This document shows positions 34,192-45,984 of a stretch of 64,000 nucleotides of DNA, in pieces. Position numbers and translations under genes: made by a program. The stretch covers positions 1,364,001-1,428,000 of the forward strand of contig BSYQ01000001.1 in assembly GCA_030272585.1 (NCBI GenBank), read 5' to 3'. A model generated the notes under the pieces. The model made no database searches. It was not told the DNA's origin and saw nothing but the letters and a program-made list of their open reading frames with translations. Position 1 is the first letter of the stretch; every line of letters begins with the position of its first letter. The DNA comes from Bryopsis sp. KO-2023 (lineage: Eukaryota; Chlorophyta; Ulvophyceae; Bryopsidales; Bryopsidaceae).

Positions 34192-37100
34192 GCCCAGGGA
34201 CCCCCGGGGAATCCACCGCCGTCTCCAGCGAAGGCAAAAGGAATTCGTCGATCACGTGAATGGCGACGTCGCACGATAGCATGCCAGAATCAACGATTCT
34301 GGCGGTGTCTCGCGAGCCCACCACGACGATGATCGACTCCATTTTGCCTTCCATGCGAAAATCGCTGCGCAATATCACCAGGGGATCAACGCCTTCCAAT
34401 CGAGGGTTCACCTCCATTCCGTTAATAAGGTCTTCCTCGAAAAGAATCTGCCAACAAGCAAATGTCAGAAACTTCAGACATTCTGAAAATTCCACAGAGC
34501 TGCAGCAGGTCGTGTAATTAGGCCACAGAGTATATGTTCTTAATTTTTAGCTGAATCGAATTTTGGGGCCACCATCTCACCTCATCCACCAACAGGAACG
34601 AAAGCAATCCCTGCAAGATTTCGCTCAAGTCCAGAAGCTCATCAAAACTGATGCCCAAAACTTTCAACGCTGCAGTGATAGCCTCATCGTTCGGAGCAAA
34701 CAAAGTGCCCTGCGTTAAAGCAGAAAAGCTCAACCTTCAGAATTCCACAGTATATATATATATATATATATAAAGAACGCCCACAATATCTGATGCCAAA
34801 AATCACCACCTCATTCTCACCTGAAACAGCAAACCTCCACTTCTTCCCAACAGACCTCCTACTGTCATCAGCCTCGTCAACATTGTGAGATCAGGATTTG
34901 AAGCCAGCATGTCAGCAGTGGCAGTACAATTCTCTGGCAATCGACGAACCTGCAGAATGTGAATATTTCATTCAATATGTGGTTCACTCTCCTACCCAAG
35001 TCAATGCTTCTCAAAAGCCATACAAAGGAGGAAAAAATTGGACACAAGGATGAATATCTCTCCACCGGTATTTTTTTTCTTCTTTCTTTCTTTTTTTTTT
35101 GGGCAGACTTACCGGTCTGACTCTCTGGACATCTGGTACCTGGATGTCAGACTCAGGGATGGGTTCCTCTGGAAGTTCCTCTGCAGCCCACATCAGTATC
35201 TCAGTTTCGTGTCAAATGCAACCATGTCCAGAACCATACATTAAGGAAATGTACACAATATCCATCTCACCCAATATTACAAGAATGAAAAAAACAAAAA
35301 AGTAATAGGAATTTGACGTGGATGCTACCTGTTGGCTCCTCTGTAGGTGGCTCGGCAAATTCCTCGAGATCCCCATCGATGTTCTTTTCGGTGGGCTCAA
35401 CCATGGGTGTCTCAGGAAAATCAATTTTTTGGGGCTCCTCAACAGGTGGTTCAATTTCCACCAAATCATCGTCATCCATATCTTCTGCTGGCTCAGTAGC
35501 AGGCTCTTCTGCAGGATGGTAAGCCTTATTCCGTTCAAGCTCCCCTAAAAGTCCCTCTTCCAGATCATCAAGATAGTCAATATCTAAAACCTCCTCTGCA
35601 GGCTCTTGATCCGGTGGTTCCAGCTCACCATCAGGTTCTCTGCCTGCCAATTCCGTTAAATCCAGAACGGTCTCGATGTCTGACTCAGGGCCCAAGAAAT
35701 CACCAAAAGGTCCATCCATAATCTCTTCGAGGTCGTCAATAGGATCCTCATCATCAGGAGCTGGAACCTCCAGGAAAGTTTCGTCAATGGGCTGTAGAAC
35801 ATCCCTCAAATCTTTGTCCAACTCGTCCGCCTCATCAAAAGGCTCCTCCGCTGGTACTCTGAACAATTCATCCAAGCCTTCATCAATATATTCATCCAGA
35901 GGTTCGACCAGAGGCTCATCGAAAAGCTCCTCCCCCTGGACAAAAATATCTATCAAATCCTCCGCTGGCTCTGGCGCTGGTTCCATTTGCATTCCTTCCT
36001 CCAGGTCAAAATTAAAATCGACCAACATCTCGTCCAGTGGTTCGACGCTTGGCACCCCTACAAGCAATTCATCAACATCTGGCTCCCCAACTGGCTCCTC
36101 TAAGGGGGGCATGAGAAATAAGCCCTCCAGCTCATCACTGGGCTCCAGTACAGGCCCTTCATCCAAATCAACTACACCAGCATCCGGTATGGGGGGCTCA
36201 AACATGGGCTCCATGCCTTGATCCTCATCTATATATTCCCCAATTGAATCTGTTATGGGAGGCTCAAATATTGGTTCCAGCGCTGGCTCTTCAGTGGGGT
36301 CGATACCAAGAACTATCCCAACACCGTCTTCTGCATCAGGTTCTTCAGCTGGCTCAGCTGCCGGTGATAGGTTTCCTTCTGGAAGCAAAGGAAAATCTTC
36401 CAGGTCCACGAAAATTACTGGGACCACAGGCAGCCCCAGCTCACCTGGAGGGCGTGGAGGGATGAGCGGTTGGACGGTAACTGGTGGAGATGTTATGACT
36501 GCGGGCTGCCCCACAGCTGGAGGCTTGGGTGATGAAACTGGCTCCACAGGCTCAGGAGCAACCGTCTCATTTTGTGGGCGTGATGGGATGAGCGGTTGGA
36601 CTGTAGCAGGTGGTGATGTTATGACTGTAGGCTGTCCTACAACTTCAGGAGCCGTAACAACCGGTATTACAGGCACAGGAGCAACCGGAAGAGGTACAGT
36701 ACCCTTGGGTGGCTCCGGAGTTGGAGAAGGGAGTCTGGTTATTCTCGATTTGGGGGATGAAGGTTTCTTAGGCTCTGGCTGTTTCGGTGGAACAGCCGGA
36801 ATTGATGGCTCAGGCTCAGGCTCTGGCTCCTGAAGTTCAAAATGGACAGTATCATTCCAGCTACCAAGAAAATCAACACAGTGTTGCTCATTGAGAGTTC
36901 ATATTCGAGCATAATAGGGAGTCAAGCTTGCATACAACAGGGCTGGATATCCATTGCCCAATACATTCCAGCAGCAACTAACACAGGCACACTTCATTGA
37001 GAACGGCAGGTACCTTATTCGTCGTAGAGCTGTTTGCACTCGGTGGAGAGGGGGGGCTTACAATAAGCACAACAGGAGGTCCATTGGGATTTCTTAGAAT

Positions 37101-38586
37101 AATGGCTCGAGCCCCTGAGGGCAGGCCGTTTATCAGTTCAGGAGAGTCAAAACTCACTGGGCCTGACACCTGAGATTCTGGAGGGCTCTGCAATGTCGTT
37201 GAATTTCCATTTAAAATAGGGCCCCCCAGCCCTGGCAGGCTCACCGGCATCATTCTCGGACCAGGAGTCTCAGTTTTCTCCGGAGGCTTCTGATTGCAGG
37301 GGCATCGATTGCATGTGATTTGACAGTAGCCCTCTTTTCGCACAGAGGTGTCCAACATCCACACAGAGAAGCATTTTCCATAGGCACGCTGGGGGAATCA
37401 AATAACCAGCCCAAATGCGTCAAATTCTCAAAAAAAAGAGGTCACAGATACAGCCACTAATTGAGAAAAGCTTTCCTATATTCGAAATAACTCTGTAATC
37501 CAGCACAACATGGTGCATAGACGTGAAACCAAAAAACACACTCAAAATACCTGCTGTTCGCATGACAATGTGGTGCCCGGTGGAATTTTGTCTGTGCAAA
37601 TGCAGTCGTCTGAGGGAAGGAATTGTGGAAGTTTGGGTGGTGGCAGCCTTGGGGATCCAGGGCACCGGCATCTTCCACAGGTGGTTTCGCAAAAACCCTC
37701 AGCAACTTTGGAGGTATTCATCATCCACACGGCATTGCACTTTCCGAAGTCCCTCTTCACCACACGGAAAAAAAACACACCTCTGCTTTCAGGATTGCAT
37801 ACATTTCAACACCATCTGTAGCTTTATCTTTTCCATTCTCTTTCTTGAATCTCTTTCATTCAGCTTGATTTACATTCTTTTCCTGGAATGTTTTATTCGG
37901 CTTAATTTACATACACAGTGGAGATTGTGATCAGAGGTAATGCAAAAAACACGTAACGGAAAAAATGCCCAGTTTCCTTAGACTACCTGCTCAGCACATG
38001 TGAACTCTAAAGAAGGGGGTATATCAGAGCATGTGCATGTGCCGAAATCTGCATCTGAATTCGGATTTGGGGGTGGCTGTGGAGGTGATGGTGGCTCTGG
38101 AGGCGGAGTGAAAGCTCTAGGTGGCGGCGGGGTGCGTTCGTTACAGGGAGCACATCCCCCACAAGTCTTCATACAATATCCCTGATTTTTCATCCACGGG
38201 GCCTCGCATTTCCCAAATTCCCTCTGTCAGACATAGGATCAAATTGTCAGAAAACCTCTGATTATTCAACGTTCAGCGACTGGAGGTTAACTTTGCGTGC
38301 AGGCCAAACACTCGAATGTATTGCTCCATTTAGTGGAGATCTTTGCCTTGATATTGTGGGACAGGTACTCCACAGTGTTTCTTGGACATGGAGAAGCTAT
38401 AGCTCATCAAATTTTCCTCCTAGTAAACTGATTGCACAGCATTTCTCGCACCTGTTGTGAACATGTGTAGGTCCCCGGTGGTTTTACATCTGTACATGGT
38501 GGGCAAACCACCCCAGTCAAGGACAGCATTGATTGTGCTGCGACCAATTTATTCAAGCAAAGCAGCCCTGCCCACAGCCACCACAT
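33977..38586 (-). CDS. Secreted Cys-module / Glu-Pro-rich / fasciclin (FAS1) protein, 9 exons, 1082 aa
   Basis: Exons: 38586-38452, 38223-37987, 37754-37551, 37388-37014, 36829-35329, 35180-35113, 34949-34821, 34709-34581, 34447-33977, total 3249 nt, phase-consistent throughout. It starts with a signal peptide (MWWLWAGLLCLNKLVAAQSM). Three ShKT-like Cys modules follow, each joining a CTD.PPG..TC..Q half to a GKC..WM..GYC..TCG.C half across an exon junction. A roughly 500-residue acidic region rich in EEP/EPxxEP repeats comes next (residues about 318-817). The FAS1 domain spans residues about 840-1000 (NPDLTMLTRLMTVGG, GTLFAPNDEAI, AIHVIDEFLLP). The tail has nine Gly in a row and an acidic stretch. 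FAS1 domains mediate adhesion and similar Cys modules occur in green-algal wall enzymes, so a cell-wall or matrix adhesion role is inferred. The 129-nt FAS1 exons are equal in size. Confidence 0.8.
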
Positions 38587-39093
38587 ATATGATGCATCAG
38601 AACCAGCCTCGAATTGTTTTCTCCATTGAACAGAGAAAAAATCACATGCAAGGGCCCCACCCTGAGCATCCCTTTCTGGAAGCATGAATAAACAAAACTC
38701 CCTTTTGCCTTTTTCTATTTTTCTGTTTCTTTTTTTTTGGGGGGGGGGGGGGGCATATCCCCCCATCAATGTTGTAAAGCTTAAAAGGTGATTTGACCTA
38801 CCGATTGTCACGAAGGCTAGAATGCCATTATGAGATCCAATCATGCGCATCTCGGTTTGGCGGTAAAAATAAGGAAAATAATACTCCACCAGCATGCGGT
38901 TTCTTTTTTTTCTTTCAACGCCCCGATCTCCAACGTTTATTCATTCGATCCAGATATGAGCGCCTGCAAACACACAACCACACGGACTCCATTCCCTCAA
39001 CGCTATTTCACCTCCCCGCCGCTCAAACCACACGGCCATCACGTTCGGCGATCAATTCTACGGCTTTTTGCTGATGTTCAGCGGGCAACTCAC

Positions 39094-39276
39094 TGCAATG
39101 ATAATTGAAAGAGCAGCCTTCGACGTAAAAATCCCCCGCTTCCGATCGCTGCACCCCGACACAGGGCGAACGGAACCGCGGAGACCCGTAGAGCGCGGTG
39201 TGAAAATGCAATCCCAGCCCCACGGCCACAGTACATTTTCCCCTTCGCCGTCGTTTCTTGACAACCTCGGACTGGT
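39094..39276 (-). CDS. Possible isolated exon, unknown protein
   Basis: A minus-strand stretch lies between an acceptor (CCCAG|ACC) and a donor (TTGCA|GTGAGT). It encodes KKRRRRGKCTVAVGLGLHFH and EAGDFYVEGCSFNYHC. The phase is open throughout, but no adjacent exon could be linked and no family is recognised. It could belong to the 5' UTR region of the fasciclin-protein gene or to a separate small gene. Confidence 0.25.
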
Positions 39277-40150
39277 CTGGGATCAGTCGAAAGAGAAGAA
39301 TGTCAAGTCGAAATGCACAACACCCCCTGCCCACTGTGCGTCTTGAACCTGCGCATTAAGATGGCTCATCCGGGGCACGGGGGGAGCCCACTGTTTGTAT
39401 TCGTATAACCCCACTGTTGGATCTAGGCAAACGGAAATCCTGATATCCAATATACAAATGGGTGGAGGTACGTTGGGGTAGGAATTCATTCGTGTTTTTT
39501 GAAGTTGTGCAAAAAGAGAGAGCGGGGTTCGCTTAAAATTGTGGGGTTCGACTCCTCCTGTCTCTGCTTGAGAAGAATTGCGTCAAACCGCGTGGGTTGG
39601 GACTGTTTGGGGTTAAGCCGGACAAGGGTTTGATTTCCTTCCCTTGCTCTTGATTTGAATATGGCCAGTGCTCACTGGGATGACGTTCTCTGATATCGTA
39701 CTCCGTTTCAAGGGAAAAAAATGTTCTGCAGATCGATCGGTACATTTCCCTTGAGTAGCTACAAATGAATTTTCGCAAGGGCTCTGTTTTAGATAAGCAT
39801 TTGATTGAATATAATAACTTATTTGTGCTATGTGTTGAGGTGGGTACGCGATAATTGAACTTTGATAAGGGGTTGAGATTCATGAGCCAGCACCTCCAAT
39901 GCTGATTTCAATCAGGATTGACATTATGCTGTTGGCACGTGGGGCTAGGCCTTGAGAGAAGACAATGGAGTGCTCATATCTAAATTTGCTAAGAGAATTG
40001 AAGCTTGCGCACAGGGCCGCCTGGGTAGATCAGGGATCCATGGGTGACCTCCAACAGCAATGTACCCCCTGAATATACAATCGTCACTTCCTCATAGACG
40101 GGGCTGCATTCGCTCATACCACCACCATTAATGGCAAATATTTGGCATCT

Positions 40151-40420
40151 CTACACAACACTCCGCTGGACACGCGAAACCACCCCCCTCCCCATCCAAT
40201 TGCCTTTCACGGAATCTGCTCCGGTCCCAATGCTTTGATGGAGAGGGGGTTGCTTGTGGAATCCATACTGGAAGGGTTGACAACATGGGTAAGTTTCTGG
40301 GGGAGGAGATAGCTCTTTTTTTTTGCAGGGAGTCGATCTCTGTGTCTGACCACAATACTTGCAAGTAACATTGTTGAACCACAAGCAGTCTCCACACAGT
40401 ATTGAATTACACCAGCCATG
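40151..40420 (-). CDS. Possible last exon of a Cys-rich protein
   Basis: An acceptor (GTTTAG|CATGG) opens a 90-codon frame ending in a stop. It contains WCNSILCGDCLWFNNVTCKY and CGQTQRSTPCKKKELSPPP. The Cys spacing recalls the secreted Cys modules of the neighbouring fasciclin-protein gene, but the upstream exons were not found. The region from 38,587 to 40,150 otherwise shows nothing clear apart from a G18 run near 38,740. Confidence 0.3.
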   Translation of the reverse strand, partial: HGWCNSILCGDCLWFNNVTCKYCGQTQRSTPCKKKELSPPPETYPCCQPFQYGFHKQPPLHQSIGTGADSVKGNWMGRGVVSRVQRSVV

Positions 40421-40725
40421 CTAAACTTTTCCACCTGAGAAAAAAAATGGAGGAAGAAACATCCCTGGCACACACCAGAATATCAATGTGAAGCAAATCA
40501 GGGTTCCAAAGACTCGTCTGATATTGGCCAGGGGTTGATTGCCGATATGTTTGCATCCATTCAGTGAATGCTGTACTTGTACATGAAATACAAAAAGTTT
40601 TACTGAGGGAAAAGATTTACACTATTGTTTGAATGTACATTTTCAAAATTCTTCCAGTGTTTTCTAGAACAAATAAGAAAATGCTAACCTAATGCTAAAA
40701 CAAGAGAGTTTTTTTTTTTCTAACC

Positions 40726-41200
40726 ATAACCTCCCACCCCCGTCTGCCCCCCTCAAAGCTTAAGGTGAACTAAAGACTGAAAGTTTATGGTACCTAAGAC
40801 TAATTTAATCATTTCCATCAATTTTTTCCTCTAATTTTATTAATGTAATCGTAACCTCCCACCCCCATCTGCCCCCTCAAAACATGAGGTAAACCAAGGG
40901 CTGCGAGGTTACGCAATCTAATTCCATATCTAACTATTTCCATCATTGTTTTTTTCTAATTCTACCTTCCTTTTTTTGTTCTGGTCGTAATCTCCCACCC
41001 CCATCTGCCTCCTCAAAACATGAGGTGAACCAAGGGCTGAGAGTTTACGTAATCTAATTCCACATGTAACCATTTCCATCATTTTTTTTTGTCATTCTGC
41101 CAGTATTTTTTTTTTCATTTGGTCATAACCTCCCACCCCCATCTGCCCCCTTAAAACATGAGGTCAACCTAGGGCTGAGAGGTTATGCAACCAAATCAGT
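40726..41200. repeat. Tandem repeat, about four units of 125-138 bp
   Basis: Each unit begins with (C)CTCCCACCCCC(A/G)TCTGCC and continues through a CAAGGGCTGAGAGGTTA-like middle to CCATTTCCATCA and a T-run. Unit starts are near 40,730, 40,855, 40,990 and 41,129. Units differ by base changes and T-run length. No coding sense. Confidence 0.85.
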
Positions 41201-41419
41201 TTCAACAATTCCACCAATTGTTTCCCCCCAAATATCCCAGCCAAATTATATCCCAACTCCATGAATCTTTTCACAAGTTTTCTGTAATCCTTCATCCCAA
41301 GTTTTCCACCAGTCCCCCGTCAGAATTCCTCTCACGAAACTCAACATCATTGATAAATCCACCTCTTACTTTTAGTCCCCCTCAAAACTTCCAGAAATAT
41401 GTGTATAAAGTGTCATCAA

Positions 41420-44345
41420 AAATTCCCATCAGAAAAATGCTATTTTAGTAAAATGCATTCTCCTTAACCCAGTCCATCACAAAATTTCCAGAACTTCACT
41501 TTGATTTCAATAATAGAAATCTCCTCAAATAATTCCCAACAGAAAAATGCTTTTTTTAGGAAAATGCATTCTCCTTAACCCAACCCATCACAAAATTTCC
41601 AGAACTTCACTTTGATTTCAATAATAGAAATCTCCTCAAATAATTCCCAACAGAAAAATGCTTTTTTTAGGAAAATGCATTCCCCTTAACCCAACCCATC
41701 ACAAAATTTCCAGAACTTCACTTTGATTTCAATAATTGAAATCTCCTCAAATAATTCCCAACAGAAAAATGCTTTTTTTAGGAAAATGCATTCCCCTTAA
41801 CCCAACCCATCACAAAATTTCCAGAACTTCACTTTGATTTCAATAATTGAAATCTCCTCAAATAATTCCCAACAGAAAAATGCTTTTTTTAGGAAAATGC
41901 ATTCCCCTTAACCCAACCCATCACAAAATTTCCAGAACTTCACTTTGATTTCAATAATTGAAATCTCCTCAAATAATTCCCAACAGAAAAATGCTTTTTT
42001 AGGAAAATGCATTCTCCTTAACCCAACCCATCACAAAATTTCCAGATCTTCACTTTGATTTCAATAAAAGAAATCTCCTCAAATAATTCCCAACAGAAAA
42101 ATGCTTTTTTTAGGAAAATGCATTCTCCTTAATCCAACCCATCACAAAATTTGCAGAACTTCACTTTGATTTCAATAATTGAAATCTCCTCAAATAATTC
42201 CCAACAGAAAAATGCTTTTTTAGGAAAATGCATTCTCCTTAACCCAACCCATCACAAAATTTCCAGATCTTCACTTTGATTTCAATAAAAGAAATCTCCT
42301 CAAATAATTCCCATCAGAAAAATGCTTTTTTAGGAAAATGCATTCTCCTTAACCCAACCCATCACAAAATTTCCAGATCTTCACTTTGATTTCAATAAAA
42401 GAAATCTCCTCAAATAATTCCCAACAGAAAAATGCTTTTTTTAGGAAAATGCATTCTCCTTAATCCAACCCATCACAAAATTTGCAGAACTTCACTTTGA
42501 TTTCAATAATTGAAATCTCCTCAAATAATTCCCAACAGAAAAATGCTTTTTTAGGAAAATGCATTCTCCTTAACCCAACCCATCACAAAATTTCCAGAAC
42601 TTCACTTTGATTTCAATAATTGAAATCTCCTCAAATAATTCCCAACAGAAAAATGCTTTTTTTAGGAAAATGCATTCCCCTTAACCCAACCCATCACAAA
42701 ATTTCCAGATCTTCACTTTGATTTCAATAAAAGAAATCTCCTCAAATAATTCCCAACAGAAAAATGCTTTTTTTAGGAAAATGCATTCTCCTTAATCCAA
42801 CCCATCACAAAATTTGCAGAACTTCACTTTGATTTCAATAATTGAAATCTCCTCAAATAATTCCCAACAGAAAAATGCTTTTTTAGGAAAATGCATTCTC
42901 CTTAACCCAACCCATCACAAAATTTCCAGATCTTCACTTTGATTTCAATAAAAGAAATCTCCTCAAATAATTCCCAACAGAAAAATGCTTTTTTTAGGAA
43001 AATGCATTCTCCTTAATCCAACCCATCACAAAATTTGCAGAACTTCACTTTGATTTCAATAATTGAAATCTCCTCAAATAATTCCCAACAGAAAAATGCT
43101 TTTTTAGGAAAATGCATTCTCCTTAACCCAACCCATCACAAAATTTCCAGAACTTCACTTTGATTTCAATAATTGAAATCTCCTCAAATAATTCCCAACA
43201 GAAAAATGCTTTTTTTAGGAAAATGCATTCCCCTTAACCCAACCCATCACAAAATTTCCAGATCTTCACTTTGATTTCAATAAAAGAAATCTCCTCAAAT
43301 AATTCCCAACAGAAAAATGCTTTTTTTAGGAAAATGCATTCTCCTTAATCCAACCCATCACAAAATTTGCAGAACTTCACTTTGATTTCAATAATTGAAA
43401 TCTCCTCAAATAATTCCCAACAGAAAAATGCTTTTTTAGGAAAATGCATTCTCCTTAACCCAACCCATCACAAAATTTCCAGATCTTCACTTTGATTTCA
43501 ATAAAAGAAATCTCCTCAAATAATTCCCATCAGAAAAATGCTTTTTTAGGAAAATGCATTCTCCTTAACCCAACCCATCACAAAATTTCCAGATCTTCAC
43601 TTTGATTTCAATAAAAGAAATCTCCTCAAATAATTCCCAACAGAAAAATGCTTTTTTTAGGAAAATGCATTCTCCTTAATCCAACCCATCACAAAATTTG
43701 CAGAACTTCACTTTGATTTCAATAATTGAAATCTCCTCAAATAATTCCCAACAGAAAAATGCTTTTTTAGGAAAATGCATTCTCCTTAACCCAACCCATC
43801 ACAAAATTTCCAGATCTTCACTTTGATTTCAATAATTGAAATCTCCTCAAATAATTCCCAACAGAAAAATGCTTTTTTAGGAAAATGCATTCTCCTTAAC
43901 CCAACCCATCACAAAATTTCCAGATCTTCACTTTGATTTCAATAAAAGAAATCTCCTCAAATAATTCCCAACAGAAAAATGCTTTTTTTAGGAAAATGCA
44001 TTCTCCTCAATCCAACCCATCACAAAATTTGCAGATCTTCACTTTGATTTCAATAAAAGAAATCTCCTCAAATAATTCCCATCAGAAAAATGCTTTTTTA
44101 GGAAAATGCATTCTCCTTAACCCAACCCATCACAAAATTTCCAGAACTTCACTTTGATTTCAATCATTGAAATCTCCTCAAATAATTCCAATAAGAAAAA
44201 TGCTTTTTTTAGGAAAATGCATTATCCTCAACCCAACCCATCACAAAATTTCCAGAACTTCACTTTGATTTCAATAAAAGAAATCTCCTCAAATAATTCC
44301 CAACAGAAAAATGCTTTTTTAGGAAAATGCATTCTCCTTAACCCA
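41420..44345. repeat. 111-bp satellite array, 26 copies with higher-order structure
   Basis: The unit contains AATTCCCAACAGAAAAATGC, a run of 6-7 T, AGGAAAATGCATTCTCCTTA, CCCATCACAAAATTT and CTTCACTTTGATTTCAATAA. Copies differ at a few diagnostic sites (CCAGAAC, CCAGATC or GCAGAAC; AATTGAAA or AAAAGAAA; AACCC or AATCC). By these marks copies 10-14 and 15-19 show the same five-unit order, a higher-order repeat of about 550 bases. Both ends fade into more divergent units. Frames across it are artefacts of a unit length divisible by three. Confidence 0.95.
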
Positions 44346-44499
44346 TCATCTTCGACATGTTTTTTATCAATGCTTGAAAACAAAGTAATCAAAAAAACTG
44401 ATACATCATCGAAATACATACTAAATTTTTTAATTTCATCCTTTTTCATCGACCAGATTTGCTGCTCATTTAAAAAGCAAAGAGAAATCATCAAACATA

Positions 44500-44685
44500 T
44501 TTTTTTTTCAATTTTTTTTTTTTTTTTTCTTTTCTCTTTTTTTTTTTTTCTATGAGGGTAGGGGAGAAGAAATTCATCAAATTTTTTTTTTCTTTTTTTT
44601 TCCTATGAGGGTGGGGAATAAGAAGATCATCAAACTTTTTTTTTTTTTTTTTTTTTTTGTTGGGGGGGGGAAAAATAATATAATC

Positions 44686-44718
<33 letters not shown>

Positions 44719-44847
44719 GGGGTGGGGAATAAGAACATCATAAAACTTTTTTTTTTTTTTTTTTTTTTTTGTAGGGGTGGGGAATAAGAAGATCATCAAA
44801 CTTTTTTTTTTTTTTTTTTTTTAGGGGTGGGGAAAAATAATAAAAAA

Positions 44848-44880
<33 letters not shown>

Positions 44881-44904
44881 GGGGTGGGGAATAAGAAGAT
44901 CATC

Positions 44905-44942
<38 letters not shown>

Positions 44943-45085
44943 TTTTTTGTAGGGGTGGGGTATAAGAAGATCATCAAACTTTTTTTTTTTTTTTTTTCAT
45001 TTTTTTTTTTCTCAAGGGATAGGGAATAAGAAAATCATCAAACTTTTTTTTTTTTGCTGCCCATTCAAGAGGGGGAAAGAGAAGA
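44500..45085. repeat. T-rich minisatellite
   Basis: About eight to ten units of AGGGGTGGGGAATAAGAAGA followed by TCATCAAAC and a T-run of 10-30. Unit length varies mainly with the T-run. It directly follows the satellite array. The last unit, near 45,060, is degenerate. Confidence 0.9.
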
Positions 45086-45114
45086 TCATCATTTATTGTT
45101 TTGGTTTTTTTTTT

Positions 45115-45984
45115 TCAGTTTCTTTCCCTTCGTCGGGGTTTTATACCGACAATTTCTCGAATACAAAACATGGTGTTGACGATGAAAAGACAACCAAAAA
45201 TGATTCCTGAGGTGACATAGTCAATAATGGAGACGATTGTGAACCTGAGAATGATGTAGACGATAAGCGGCTTGAGATAGAAGAAGAAAACAGCCCAAAA
45301 CAAAGCGCTCTTCCTCGGCAATTCCTTTGGCTCTTCGCATTTCTGTATCCACATTAAGCACACACACCCACAGAATTTCAGAAAAAGCATCCGCAAAGAA
45401 CTGAAAATCACAGGAATCGTTTGAAACCATGATCTGCCATGATTATTTTATTAAAGAAACTGATTTGAGCAACTGAAAACTAAGTCTTAAAAAACCCACA
45501 GAAAATCTACAGGAGGAAAATCATGCTTGTTCTCTTCTTCAACTTCACATCAATCAAGCAAATTGGGAACAAAAAGATGAAATATTGTTGATATGCTCTC
45601 TTACTGATTTGTCATTTCATTGAAAAAACATGTTCCACACATGCACATTGATCTTCCAAACTTTGAGTTTCTGTTTAGCTCCTGTATTTTTTCAGTCTCT
45701 TCTTATTTTCCAGTCGAACGGAGCCATATGTCAGACCATACCAGGTGTCTCGCCAGCTTGAACTTCTCGGTCGCGATCTCCCCGTAGTATCTCCCGTAAT
45801 ACAGGGAGATCACAGGCGAATCGGTGGGAACTGGCTGGGGGGTGCTCCGGATCCTGTCCGCTCCAAGGTAGAGCAGCGCCAAGACGACTGCAGCCCCAAG
45901 GAACCTGTACAACCACAATAGAAACACGAAAGTGTTCTCAAAAACTCGGTTTCGTGAGATTCTGTCAAACGGATCGTCAAGATG
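45115..45984 (-). CDS. Small multi-pass membrane protein, unknown family
   Basis: Two exons are supported. One is open from 45984 and ends at a donor at 45742 (CACCTG|GTATGG). The second, 45342-45115, is in phase and ends in TGA. Exon 1 has a hydrophobic helix (FLGAAVVLALLYLGADRI) and a soluble loop (VISLYYGRYYGEIATEKFKL). Exon 2 has two or three helices (LFWAVFFFYLKPLIVYIILR, GIIFGCLFIVNTMFCI) and a basic C-terminus (KPRRRERN). No ATG lies in frame in exon 1, so a 5' exon or a different start is missing. The family was not recognised. Confidence 0.45.

Noticed and set aside
35676-36833. Long plus-strand Ser/Gly-rich open frames opposite the Glu/Pro exon
   Set aside because: Antisense shadow of the EEP/EP coding exon; the minus-strand model is supported by splice phases and domains.
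41420-44345. CRISPR-like regular repeat
   Set aside because: The units are contiguous with no unique spacers, and the genome is eukaryotic; this is a satellite.
43933-44555. Open frames across the 111-bp satellite
   Set aside because: The unit length is divisible by three, so frames stay open by repetition; the peptides are repeats with no protein character.
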